Source: Phyllostachys edulis (lineage: Eukaryota; Streptophyta; Magnoliopsida; Poales; Poaceae). Taken from it: 64,000 bases of DNA. The position numbers were made by a program, and so were the translations under genes. Under the pieces are notes generated by a model. The model was not told the DNA's origin and did no database searches. It worked only from the letters and a program-made list of their open reading frames with translations. Below, in pieces: positions 34,043 to 44,583 of this stretch. The DNA is taken from NCBI GenBank assembly GCA_036346405.1, contig CM070550.1, positions 11,380,115-11,444,114 on the forward strand, given 5' to 3'. Each line of letters opens with the position of its first letter. Within the stretch, counting starts at the first letter, position 1.

Positions 34043-35634
34043 ATATGTCTTGCAAGAAGACATTGACCTACGGGGAATTGAAGAGCCGAGGCGGTGACGA
34101 CAGAGAGGAGGACAATATCGTGCTGCTCACCTTAGCTGTTCAATGAGGACAACGTCGTGCTGCTCACTGGAGCCATTGAAGAGAAAGTTCGGTGTTGAAG
34201 AAGCTAAGGGACACGATGACAAGTGGTGAACGTCGGTATTGTTAAAGAAGTTAGTGGCCAAAGAAGCTCGATGATGGGGAAGCTCTACCAGAGAGGAGAT
34301 GAAGTTTTGTATTGAAAACGAGCTATGGATGATATGAGCCATCAAGTAGCTAGGAGCATGCCATCATTGGTGAGGGGCACATCGTTGCCGGCGATGGTAA
34401 AAATATTCTTTATATCATTAGACAACGACTAGAGTAGACATGCCGGCATCAGTGAAGATGGGAGGTTATCGTTTTTAGTGAGGAAGTCACATCGTTGAGT
34501 TGGCCAACATCGAAGAAGAGGAACAACCGACACGAGAAAAGAGAATATCGAGCATGAATAACATCATGCATGCATCTGTACGAATAGAAGTGCGGGCGTA
34601 CAAAGGCAGAGGAGAAAAAAAGCTTGGAGTAGAGATGGCGCATTCGTAGGGAATAGGCTCAGGCTCATCGGAGAGAGCGCGACCATGTACCCAGTTGGGA
34701 TTGATGACGGTTGCATGTGTATGGGTGTTCATGTCGCAATGGTTGGCATTAAGCAATAATTGAGAAGAAGTAGAAGACAACTATGTGATAAAGTACTGCA
34801 TTGAAAAGGGTAGCAACTGAGAGGGATCGATCGAGATTTGAGCTTATTGTTAGAGGTTGAAACAAAAAAATTGTGACGATGAGAAGAAATAGAAGACACG
34901 GTTCGGTAGGGCTACTGACGTGTAAGGGAAGATAAGTTCAAGGTAGGTCGTCCATGGTGTATCGGTGTATGTGTGAGCAAAGTACTCTAAAACCTTGTAG
35001 ACTAATAAGATAATTTTCTGCACACATAATCAATGCATTGCTTGAGATTAAATAGAGGTACATGTGCATGCATACAATTTCAAAAAATGTAACTAATTAC
35101 TAATAGAGTAAGAATAGGGGCATTGCAGCTGCATTTATGCATGATGGAGAGTGATTAGTTTCTAAGAACCCCGAAACTTATTATGCTCAATGTTTTTCTT
35201 CCATCAAAGCTCATTCAAGCTTCTATTGTCATTTACAATGTTTATGATATCTTAAAAATCTAAATAGCCTACCAGATATGTAAATATATTCTCAATCATT
35301 TATACAAACTTCAAAACAAATCTATCCATGCAAATGTGTGGACCACCCTACTAGTTTAATAATAAGTTGCTACTCTCTTAGTTATTTCGTTGAATGGTTG
35401 ATATCTCATCGATGTCGCTACTGTGTGCACTAACCTTATCCTGGACGAGTGCATAATATACAGCGGGTCCCGATTTGCATATTCGAGTCCTGACAAAAGT
35501 TCTTTTTGATACAAATCTATACAGACCATTTTCATGTGTTCAATCTAAATATTGGAAAATATATCGATAGCTAAAGTTTATAAAGTTTGGCTACATGTAT
35601 CCCAAAACGACATTTTTTGTGACTGGAGGGAGTA

Positions 35635-35684
35635 CTTAATACCTGACTACATGTAATTGGAAAGTTTGCTTCTACAAACATAAA
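35635..35684. other. 50-bp host strip between MITE nest and Helitron 2
   Basis: Non-coding sequence between the right TA of the MITE and the CTAG end of Helitron 2. It ends in A, the expected Helitron target base. Confidence 0.5.
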
Positions 35685-36090
35685 CTAGATGGGCAAGTGG
35701 GCTACGCCGCACCTGTCCGCTAGATACATGATGTTTGGCAGTGGGTTGCTATGTACTGATGGATATGTGTAGAGAAACAGAGGCAAAGAAAATGATGTAA
35801 ACTGGATCAAAAATAGGTCGGTTATGAAAGTATTGAATTGAGGTAAAGCAAATTATTACGGATATACTATGTACGACTAGTCATTCTCAGTTACCAATTT
35901 TTGGTAAAGTAGCAGAATATTGTAAGCGTAGTATAATACTTACTAACATATAACAATATGTGTAGAACAATAGAGAGAACATAATCGATAAAACAAACAC
36001 CAATTCTGTGTTGTAGGGGACAGAACTAACAAGAGCAAAAGTATTTGTTGCACAGGGCATCACGACGTGAGAGTCGTTGCATACGTATGT

Positions 36091-36184
36091 TGTTTTTATG
36101 GTTCGTCCCTACAATATGGAGAGTAGATGTAGTTAGCTGTTTTTATGGTTCGTCCCTACAATATGGAGAGTAGTTGTAGTTAGC
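36091..36184. repeat. 47-bp tandem duplication
   Basis: Two adjacent copies of a 47-bp unit starting TGTTTTTATGGTTCGTCCCT (36091-36137, 36138-36184), differing at one or two bases. Confidence 0.9.
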
Positions 36185-39100
36185 TGGTTTTGTAGGTAGT
36201 TTGGAAGGGGAAACTCTATACATAGTGTATGATGTGAATAGAACATTGAATATGATAGAATTAAATTGGCATATAGTTTAATTGCAGTAGGAATAGAACA
36301 CTGAACATTTGGAGAGGGAAACATCCGTAGAGTGAAATGGTGTGCCATAATTGTACTATGTGTGGCATGTAGTAAAAATGATATATAATTTAATAACTGT
36401 ATGGTGTTCTATTCAGAGTATGTTATTTTTACTGTATGTTGTTCTATTCACTGAATATTTCGAAAGGGAAACCCTATACATAGTATGTCTTTTTTTGAAC
36501 TAATTGAATCACAATAACCACTGTGATAGGAATAGACCATTCAATAACCATTAGGTGAAAGCACACATCTTTTTTGTACACTATGTTGTACAACAGAGGA
36601 TAAGTTTTAAAACAAAGGTATCTGGTATTATAAATGGAAATGTAGCCATTCTAGAAACATTGAAAATAAAAAATTATGTAGAAAAGGAAGGTTGAATGAA
36701 GTGTTAGCATCCATGCGTCTGATGAAGTAACACATATTGTTAAGCTCTTTTGAAAAAAGTTGTTGGAAAGTGAATTGCATATAATTTTTGATGTTTTTTG
36801 CACAGTAGAAGATAACCTTCACACTTTAAGTTGCGAGAGTAGTCATTTTGAGATACTGGTCTATGTGGTTTGCGCAGCACAGGATAATGTGTATAATGTA
36901 TCTACATGTACTACCTAGCGTGTTGAGGGTCGTGCTAGCCCTCTTTTTGCATGACGCAGAGGCATCAACATTTATAGAGTACCATATAGAGCACAACCTC
37001 TGGAATGTTGTTTGCTATGCAAAAGGAAATCTGCGGTCCCTAATTTTAACATAGCATGTGAAACGAAAATGGTAGGCAAAAGTATCTTTACAGCAGACTT
37101 TTTAGTAGACACAACGTACATAGATACCACTTGTGTTCTTTTCATGTGGCTTGGTTGGATAAGAACAGGAAAATATAATTTTTGGGAAAACAGTGCAACA
37201 GCACATCTCAAACCTTCTAAACCAATAGGGAGTAACTTTTTAGCACAGAAAGGGTAGATAACCAATGTGAAAATATAATAGTCTATGTTGTACCTTCAAG
37301 GTACAACAGCTATTTTTACTTCACCCTGCCACTAAATACACATATAGCACCCCCTAGTCCTTTCATCCCCATCAATGAAAAAGCTAGCAAATAAGAGACA
37401 GGATGAAATTTTGTCTTTTCACTCTTACATCACACCCATAGTGCTATTAGTTTGTATTATGTTTTTTTTTGAAGAATGGGCTACATAAAATAATTCAATA
37501 TAGCCCATGGGACAATTGAAAGCTCTACACTCTGAAATCTGCATTACATAATAGTTATAGAGCATTCTTAAAAACATAGGAAAAATGAGCTAGTCATTTT
37601 AGTATGATGACATGCAAATTCAATTTGTTATCTTGTTCTATTAGGCCTGAACGCTGTGTGATTGCATCAAAGCATTACCTACTAAATGAGCACATAAGTG
37701 GAAAGTGTAAAATGTAAGGATCATTCTACAGAGATGCAGTAAGAATAAAATATTTCTTTGTAAAGTGAAGTGTATGGAGTATGGACACTCAGATCGTGAG
37801 GCTTATGTCCCATAATGTGTTTTGAAGGTGGTTAAAGTTGGTGAGCGCAAAAATGTACTGCAACAGTTTAAGTCATGTACTGCAATAGTTTAAGTCTCTA
37901 TTCTTGTAACAACTGAGCTGTAAGGCTATCAAAACAATCTGCATTGTAGAATAAAATACGCTACAGAAGGGTGTTGGACTAATTGGATTGCAATGTAACC
38001 TATAAACATAAACTCCATCGACCCCAAAGTCATGCTGGACATGCAATCCATATCAACTTGTCCTAGACTTGATTATGACTCTTATCCTAATACTAAAATC
38101 GCAATTGCTTAAATGTATTTTAAACAATGTAGCATAATATTGATTTTATTTTATCTATGTATGAATACCTTTTTTCAGCTTGGTATGATAAAAACTATGT
38201 GAATGTCTCTGTTAGGTCTGAGCCCTTTTCTGTGCAACAGTACATTGGGAAAAAAAGATGTTATTAAAAGGGGATTTATGTAAGACTACTGCTTGCCACA
38301 GTTCCATGGTACAAGTTGGGAATGTATTGGCCCCTTACACAAAAAGACCATCCACAAAACCACTGAAATATTCTGGCTCTTGTAAGCCAATGCAAGGCTA
38401 AGCAGTTGCTATGCTCTATAAAGCCAAGAATTTTCCTACTGTAGTAATTATTATAAGTAATAATATTGAAAGAATTCTTCATGATCTTCAGAGGGGAGAT
38501 CAAAATGGATCCAACCTAACTATTTTAACCAGTTTGGTATTACACTGTTTCCATTGTTACTATAGTGCCAATTTGGAACTACATCCGTAATTAAATTGAA
38601 ATTCCTCTTATAGATAAGTATGGGATTGCCAAATTGTCACCGGTAAACATCACGAAACTTCTATTTAAAAAGCAACAACCACATGACAGTGCCATAAAGA
38701 AGTTCATTCTCAAAGGTTAAATTAGAAAGAATCAGGCACATTCACATATATTTTATCGCAATTAAACTTACAATAGATGGTTTGATGACATGAAGAAAAG
38801 TTTGAAATAAGAAATTTCAACACACTAAATGAGCACCTGAATTCCAATTGTACCAATAGGACAACAGTATGACCAAAACAAAGGAAAAGAAATGGGCAAT
38901 ACCCAAATATAGATATGAGGACTACCTACGCCTATTCTCACACTGAAAAGGCACAACTACCACAGATGGTGGTCGGAGTTGCGGCTTCGTGAACATAAAT
39001 ATATTAACAATAGTGTGGCACTATTTTCAGTCCCAAAAAACTCGATATATTGACATGGAGCTCTGAACAATAAGTTGGATCATTAGCTACATTTTTACTG

Positions 39101-39946
39101 AAACAGGACATAGGGATTTCACTAAGAAAAAATGCACTCTGATCCTTGAAGTGAAAAAGCATACGGAAATAACATCAGGAGTTTCATTCCTCATACAACA
39201 TGATCAAGAAGAAATCCCTAAGTGCATCTCTATACGAAATCGAAGATGGTAGATTGCATGTCTGTGTTGAACCCCAAATTTACCAAAAAAAAAAGAGTAG
39301 AACATGACATGCGATGAAACATACTTGTGTTCATCCATATCGTCCAGGCTACCGTAGACTAAACAAGCATGCCACAATTTTCGGACCACAGGCTAACCTT
39401 CACAATATTTTAGAGAATGCGACAGATAACGACATAAAAAATACAACTGCTACAAAAAAACTAACCTTCAATGCATCAAGAAGAGTAATACAGCCACACT
39501 ATGCATTGGTTGAAGCGTTTGACTCAGTGCTTCTATCATAGTTGCCTTTTTCTCTTTCAGTTTTTCATGTTTAACACAATAAGGACAAATGAGGGAAACA
39601 TTTAGCTTTATGTGACTAGAATCTTAAGCTAGTGCATCATAAAAATTCTATCATGTGTTGTGTTATTAGAGTGAAGCTAGCTAGCCTGGACTGCTGTTGA
39701 TTGGCAGTAGCAATGGTTTGTGTTCATAACGTTATTATTTTCCCGAATTGCTATAGTTAAATTGTGAAATCGTCATGGGCTTGTGTAGCTATTGCTTATA
39801 CTCATGTTGTTGGGGCCAGTTGCTTACACTTTAGTATTTGTTTAGCATTGAAGGAGCCATTGGCAACCTTAAATTGATCTGTTAGCTAGGACAATTTGAA
39901 TTAGGTTTTCTTTTGTTGCCCTGTCATGTACAGTAGTACATATTGA
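36185..39946. other. Non-coding interior of Helitron 2
   Basis: AT-rich sequence on both strands. The open frames are short, have no protein-like composition, and match no family I recognise. No repeats beyond the 47-bp duplication stand out. Confidence 0.5.
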
Positions 39947-40987
39947 TCAGTACAACAGAGCAAATAAATTATAGTTGTATTTGTGTGTCAGGTTTGTTTC
40001 TTGATAACAAAATGAAACATTGATTTCTGAAATGTATGGATGGGTACTGGACATTTTGAAACCTACCATTTCCCTATTTTGAAGTGCATGTAACCTAGTT
40101 TTGTTTTCTTTGAAGCAAAACAGCGGACCATCGATCCAACAAGAGACAGAGAGAGAGAGAGAGAGAGACTCATGTCCTTGAACTAGAGGAGGCCGAGCTC
40201 GCCGAGGTAGGTGACAGCAAGGCGGAGCTCTCGGCGAGAATGATGAGTTGCACAAAGCACATCCTCTTCGATCGCAGGTGGTCCATCGGGGGGCAGCCGG
40301 TCGAAGACCCCTATCCCACCGGAGCGCCCCTCCCGAAGATTCCAGGAGGTTCGCGAAGATTCCCGACCACGAGGAGGAGGAAGGCGGTGGTGCCTCATAC
40401 CGCATAGGCACCACCATGGACTTGGCCAGCCATCGACGCCACCATGCCCATGCCCTCCCTCCCCCCTCCCCCCGAGGAGTTGCCGCTGTCGCCAAGGAAC
40501 CCAAGTACCTCACCAGGTACCTTGTCGTGAAGCACTCGTGGCAGGGGAGGTAGAGGCGGATCCTCTGCATCACCGCCTCGGGGCCAGGGCGTAGGAAGGA
40601 AGCGAAGCGGCGCATCCGAGGAGGATGAACCGGGTGGCCGACCGTAGGAAGGAACTAGAGCGACATAGATTGGGTGGGGGAGGAGTGCGAGGCCTCGGCG
40701 GGCCAACAGGACCAGAGAGAAAGTCGCTAAAGCGGCGGAAACAGTGAGAGCGACATGGCAAGGAGAGGAGGCAGCGACAGCAAGATGGCAAGGGGAGGAG
40801 GCGGCGGCGACGGAGGGGAGGGAGGGAGAGAGAGAGAGAGATGGGAAGGGGAGGAGGTGGCGACCGCGGCAGGAATGGGGGGTTGACCCGAGGCAGCCAA
40901 TGCGGAGATGGAGCAGACACATCTAGGCTGTCTGTGCAAGAAACCTTGAACCAATGGCTTCGCACCGGTCCGATTCAAACCGTGCAA
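39947..40987 (-). CDS. GC-rich open region in Helitron 2, possible captured gene fragment
   Basis: Minus-strand frames include MRRFASFLRPGPEAVMQRIR, CHECFTTRYLVRYLGSLATA, and, in another frame, GIGVFDRLPPDGPPAIEEDV and VLCATHHSRRELRLAVTYLG. Switching frames between these would be needed to keep protein-like text, so if it derives from a gene it is frameshifted. It carries a (GA)n/(CT)n run at about 40145-40170. I do not recognise the family. Confidence 0.3.
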
Positions 40988-41123
40988 TGGCGATTCGATG
41001 GTTCACAGGCGCAGAAATGGGACTTCCATGCAATTTTGAAAACTGCAGGGTTTTTTTTGTTGCAAAAATGCCGACGTGAGAGCTCCTAGGCAGCATTCCT
41101 TGAGCGTATAGATAATAAAGAGA

Positions 41124-42079
41124 TTACCAAAGTAGCCAAGTAGGCCCGACTGAAGCAAGTTTTTTTATGACCCGTTTGGCAGATACGATGGTAATGGACC
41201 GAGGCCAACACTGTTTTGCAAGTTGTTTATGCAATCATGCCGCGTGAACGGCGTGATGCAGCGCGGTGGTGCGCCAACTTGGATGAACAGAATAAACCAC
41301 TTAATCGGGAGGGAGCAACTAAAACGGCGGGCCAAAGAGCCGCACCACCGCACGGTTCTACAATTCCACGCCGCCGTTTCGCGTCGAGAAGACCCGCCGA
41401 GCCGGGGAAACCGACGTAGAAGTGCGAGTCTTCGGCCTGATGCCCTGATCCAGTTCGAGCCCGCGTATGGCAGCGTGCGGCATGCGCATTGGATTTGGAT
41501 GCCTTTTTCGCCCTGCATGACCAGCAAGTCACCGGCTGACTCAGTGCTCTGCTGTCGATTCAGTGACTGATCTTCCTAAGCTTGAAACCGACGTGGGCAG
41601 TGGCTGCTTTTCCAAGGGTGCGTAGGCTGCCATGCGCATTGGATTTGGATGCCTTTTTCGCCCTGCATGATCAGCAAGTCACCGGCTGACTCAGTGCTCT
41701 GCTGTCTGCTGTCGATTCATTGACTGACCTGCCTAAGCTTGAAACCGACGTGGACAGTGGTCAGTGGCTGCTTTTCCAAGGGTGTGCAGGACCTGTAGGT
41801 ACCGAATCTTCATTGTTGTGTTCACGCCTTGACGGGACTCGAGAGCATTTTTTTTCAATGCATGCGTTGATCCGTGGTGGGTGGTGACCGAGCCAGCCAG
41901 CCAGGCAGGTTTCCATGTAGGCAGTACCCAAAATGTCACTTGCAACAGGAGCTTTCTGGCTTCCTCTAACGTGCTGGAGCTTTCCGCAAGGGAAGAGTTT
42001 CTAAAATCTAGTACACAATTCACTGACGAGTTCAGTCCAAACGATTATCTCGTAGATAAACTCAAAGTTGTAAGAACAA
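41124..42079. other. Unassigned region with an internal tandem duplication
   Basis: Moderately GC-rich sequence between Helitron 2 and the minus-strand Copia LTR. No credible gene. It is the host layer for both elements, or an older unrecognised element. Confidence 0.45.
41481..41784. repeat. About 150-bp tandem duplication
   Basis: 41481-41620 recurs at 41631-41784. Both copies start CATGCGCATTGGATTTGGAT and end GCTTTTCCAAGGGTG. The second copy has two small internal duplications (CTGTCTGCTG and GTGGTCAGTGG), so it kept slipping after duplication. Confidence 0.92.
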
Positions 42080-42265
42080 TACAAGACCATAAGAACAAAA
42101 TAATAGATTAAGCACAGATATATGAGGAGACTTTGGACTTCTCTTTATTGCTCTTCTAAAAACTGTCTACAATGTTGGGGTCCATCCTCCTTTATATAGG
42201 CTACTGGATGGATGAGGAGGCCAACGTGGGCCCAGAGCTGCCAGCCTGGGCCCAGTTTCTTAACA
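42080..42265 (-). repeat. Copia 3' LTR
   Basis: Low-coordinate LTR of the minus-strand Copia, aligned end to end with 55575-55759. Its outer TG has become TA (TACAAGACC). It carries a TATATAGG motif on the plus strand. Confidence 0.8.
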
Positions 42266-42612
42266 CTTCCGCGTAGGCACTCATCTGTCATATTCATGTC
42301 TCATCAAAATTCCGTAAAAACCCAGTGGGAAAAAGTTGGAGAAAAAATACATAATATGCGTTCCACTGCGTTGCACGAATTGCCTCATTAAAAACCTTAG
42401 TCGAGAAACTTCAGGAAAAACTCGTCAACGGAAAAGAGTACAATCTACACAATTTCATTTAATCTTCAGGATTTATTCTTTGGATACTCGATCTTGTGAT
42501 CAAGTTTTAATAAAGAGTTCGTGAAGATTCTCCTCCTGAATTCTGCACTTCTCTAAGTCTCACCATTCCAATTCCGCAGTAGATTCGCTAATGCTTGCAA
42601 ATTAATTATCTT

Positions 42613-43750
42613 CTAGACTTCTCTATTTGTTTCACTTGTGCGCGAATCATGTGCATAGATTCCCATGGCTTGCCACGTTATTTTTCGATATTTTTCATCA
42701 AGAGGTTGATTTCCTTCCCCTAATGATGAGAAATTATCCTCATCAAATATGCTATCAACGAAGCGGTTTGTATGCAAATCTCCGATCATAGGGTCCAGAT
42801 ACCTGATTATAGATGTTGTCTCATAACCAACATATATCCCAGACTTTCGAAGAGGGCCCATTGCAGTTCCCTGCGGTGGTGTTATAAGTACATAAACCTT
42901 GCAACCAAATATGTGGAGATGAGAGATTTTCGGTGCTGACCCTTGTGCTAGTTGCATAGGTGAATGGATGCTATACGCTGATGGTCTAAAATTGATGAGA
43001 GTTGCTGCGTGCAGGACTACGTGTCCCCAACATGTAGTTAGTAAATTACAATTCTGCAAAAACGGTCGGGCAATAAATTTAATTCTTTTAATTAATATCT
43101 CTGCTAGTCCATCCTGGGTGTGGACATGCGGTACGGAATGCTCAACGGTAATTCACATTGCCATGCAATAATCATCAAATGCCTTTAAAGTAAATTATCC
43201 GGCGTTGTCTATTCTGATGGACTTCACATGATGATCAAGGAAATTATTCTTAATTTTAATTATCTGCGAGATCAGCATTGCAGAAGCATGGTTTCTCGTA
43301 GACAATAAGCATACACACGGCCATTTCGAGGAAGCATCGATGAGCACCATAAAGTACCTAAATGGCCCTAACAGGGGTTGTATAGGACCGTAAATATCTC
43401 CCTGGATACAGTCCAGGAATGCAGCGATTTCATCCTTCACTTTCAGAGTAGAAGATCTAGTAATTAATTTTCTGGTGGCATATGTGGGGCACACAAAATC
43501 TTCTTGATTCGGGAAGTTCTTTACATTGACATTATATCCCTGAGAATTCTTAATTATATTTCTCATCATCCTAAGACTGGGGTGGCCTAATATATCATGC
43601 TAGAGACGGAAAAGTTTAGATCTTCTAAAAGTGGTTTTCAGGACAGTATAGGCTACAAGTGCCTTAATGTTAGTGTAGTATAGCCCAGATTCATATGAAG
43701 AAAGTAGTTTTAACACTTTTTTAAAATTTTCTTCACGCTTTGTAATGAGT
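42613..43750 (-). pseudogene. Copia integrase and start of RT region
   Basis: Minus strand, reading down from 43750: LFR..HDILGHPSLRMMRNIIK (GAG-pre-integrase), PTYATRKLITRSS, AFLDCIQGDIYGPIQPLLGP, FRYFMVLIDASSKWPCVCLL, KSIRIDNAG, then a frame change, and CNLLTTCWGHVVLHAATLIN, ISHLHIFGCKVYVLITPPQG, MGPLRKSGIYVGYETTSIIR. The last text is the usual integrase C-terminal region. The catalytic first D (QGDIYGP) and second D (RIDNAG) are visible. It stops at 42613. Confidence 0.85.
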
Positions 43751-44583
43751 AGTCACTACTACAGAAATGCTAATACTGGACGCCTGATCACAGACGGTTC
43801 ATCGAAACCGTCTGTATTAAACACAATCTCAGACAGTTTTTGTTTACCCACCGTCTGTGATATGACCTCTTCACAGACGGTTTTTTGTTAAAAACCGTCT
43901 GTGATAATTAACTCATCACAGACGGTACAGTGTACATATATATAGCTCCCCGGCCAACAGAGTCTTCTTGATCTCCATCTCTGACGCTACGGTAGGTCCA
44001 TCGCCATTCCGTGCCCGGTTTGAGTATCGCCTCACCTCACTGAGTCGGCCTGATCCATTTCAGCTATTGTCGCCGAGGAGCTTGCCGCCGTCGCCTCTGT
44101 TCACCGATCGACGACCAGCCGCCTTGGACCTTCCCCGACTTCATTGACATCTTCCTCGTGATCGAGGTGAGCTACTGGAGCATAAGCATCCTTTAATTTG
44201 AGTAGTTTCAGGCGTTTACGCCGAAATCGCTAGTTTCAGGCACCGCCACGGGACATCACCGTCGGTTCGCCTCAGGCGACCTTAGGGCCGAGCCACAACT
44301 ATTAGCAATGCGATGTCACCCTAAGCCCTGTTTGAGCTTCAAATCCTACTGTTTTTAATTATTTAGTTAATAAACTAACAAGTCTATGACATGTGGGACC
44401 GCCATAGATTTTATAAATAAAATCATGAAATAAAAAATGAGTCACTAACAAGTAGGGCTCACATGTAAGTTAATAAAATCCGAAAAAATGAAAAAAATGA
44501 AAAAAGCGTAATTAAGCCTCAGAAAATACGCTTTCGAAGTCACCCTTTTATTTATTTTCGGGGTTTTCAATCTGAACCGTGTG

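Larger units (their letters stand above)
30346..35354 (+). mobile_element. Helitron 1 (plus strand), non-autonomous
   Basis: 5' end TCTTATTAAAGCAGAGTC at 30346. The 3' end is CTAG at 35351-35354, preceded by a hairpin CCATGCA-AA-TGTGTGG (one G-T pair) and then ACCACCCTACTAG. Host bases are A before and T after, as for Helitron insertion. About 2.3 kb without the nested LTR. The interior (30430-31330) is an AT-rich array of degenerate ~70-100-bp repeats with AAACTGAAATT..AATAAAATAAA. No Rep/helicase is seen. Confidence 0.7.
21475..35495 (+). mobile_element. Solo LTR of a Ty3/gypsy-type retrotransposon, itself heavily invaded
   Basis: Starts TGTAACTTCCCAATTTTTGC at 21475 and ends ..CGAGTCCTGACA at 35495, flanked by AAAGT at 21470-21474 and 35496-35500. 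Native LTR pieces are 21475-23376, 24984-24996, 27732-28436, about 29976-30345 and 35355-35495, roughly 3.1 kb in total. The first piece carries a promoter-like TATAAAA (22214). The middle pieces include the PolII-LTR-like text TGGTACAACCTCTGAAGAGT and CCCTGTGTGACAAGTTATGT. No gag-pol is present. Order and phrasing fit long gypsy LTRs of grasses; no named family is claimed. Confidence 0.82.
21349..35632. mobile_element. Stowaway (Tc1/mariner) MITE split by 14 kb of nested insertions
   Basis: The left part 21349-21474 starts CTCCCTCCAATCACAAAAGA with TA at 21347-21348. The right part 35501-35632 ends with the complementary ..TTTTTTGTGACTGGAGGGAG and TA at 35633-35634. Joined across the gap, with the AAAGT duplication counted once, they make a normal MITE of about 258 bp. 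Left and right parts contain the expected halves (TTTGGACTTCGACTTGGTCC; ACAAATCTATACAG..CAATCTAAATATT). Confidence 0.88.
35685..41123 (-). mobile_element. Helitron 2 (minus strand), 5.4 kb
   Basis: On the minus strand the 5' end is TCTCTTTATTATCTATACGC (from 41123). The 3' end is CTAG (complement at 35685-35688), preceded by hairpin GTGcGGC-GTA-GCCCAC and TTGCCCATCTAG. Host A and T flank it. No Rep/helicase is present. AT-rich non-coding DNA fills 35.7-39.9 kb and a GC-rich, possibly captured block fills 39.95-41.0 kb. Confidence 0.65.

Noticed and set aside
34487..34780. 97-residue frame starting MSSTSSQLLLNAN
   Set aside because: Lies in the non-coding right part of Helitron 1. No similarity to Rep/helicase or any family I know.
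42064..42068. AAAGT before the minus-strand Copia as a target duplication
   Set aside because: The sequence after the other LTR (55760-55764) is AATTT, and aligned LTR starts lie a few bases further in. No matching pair could be found.
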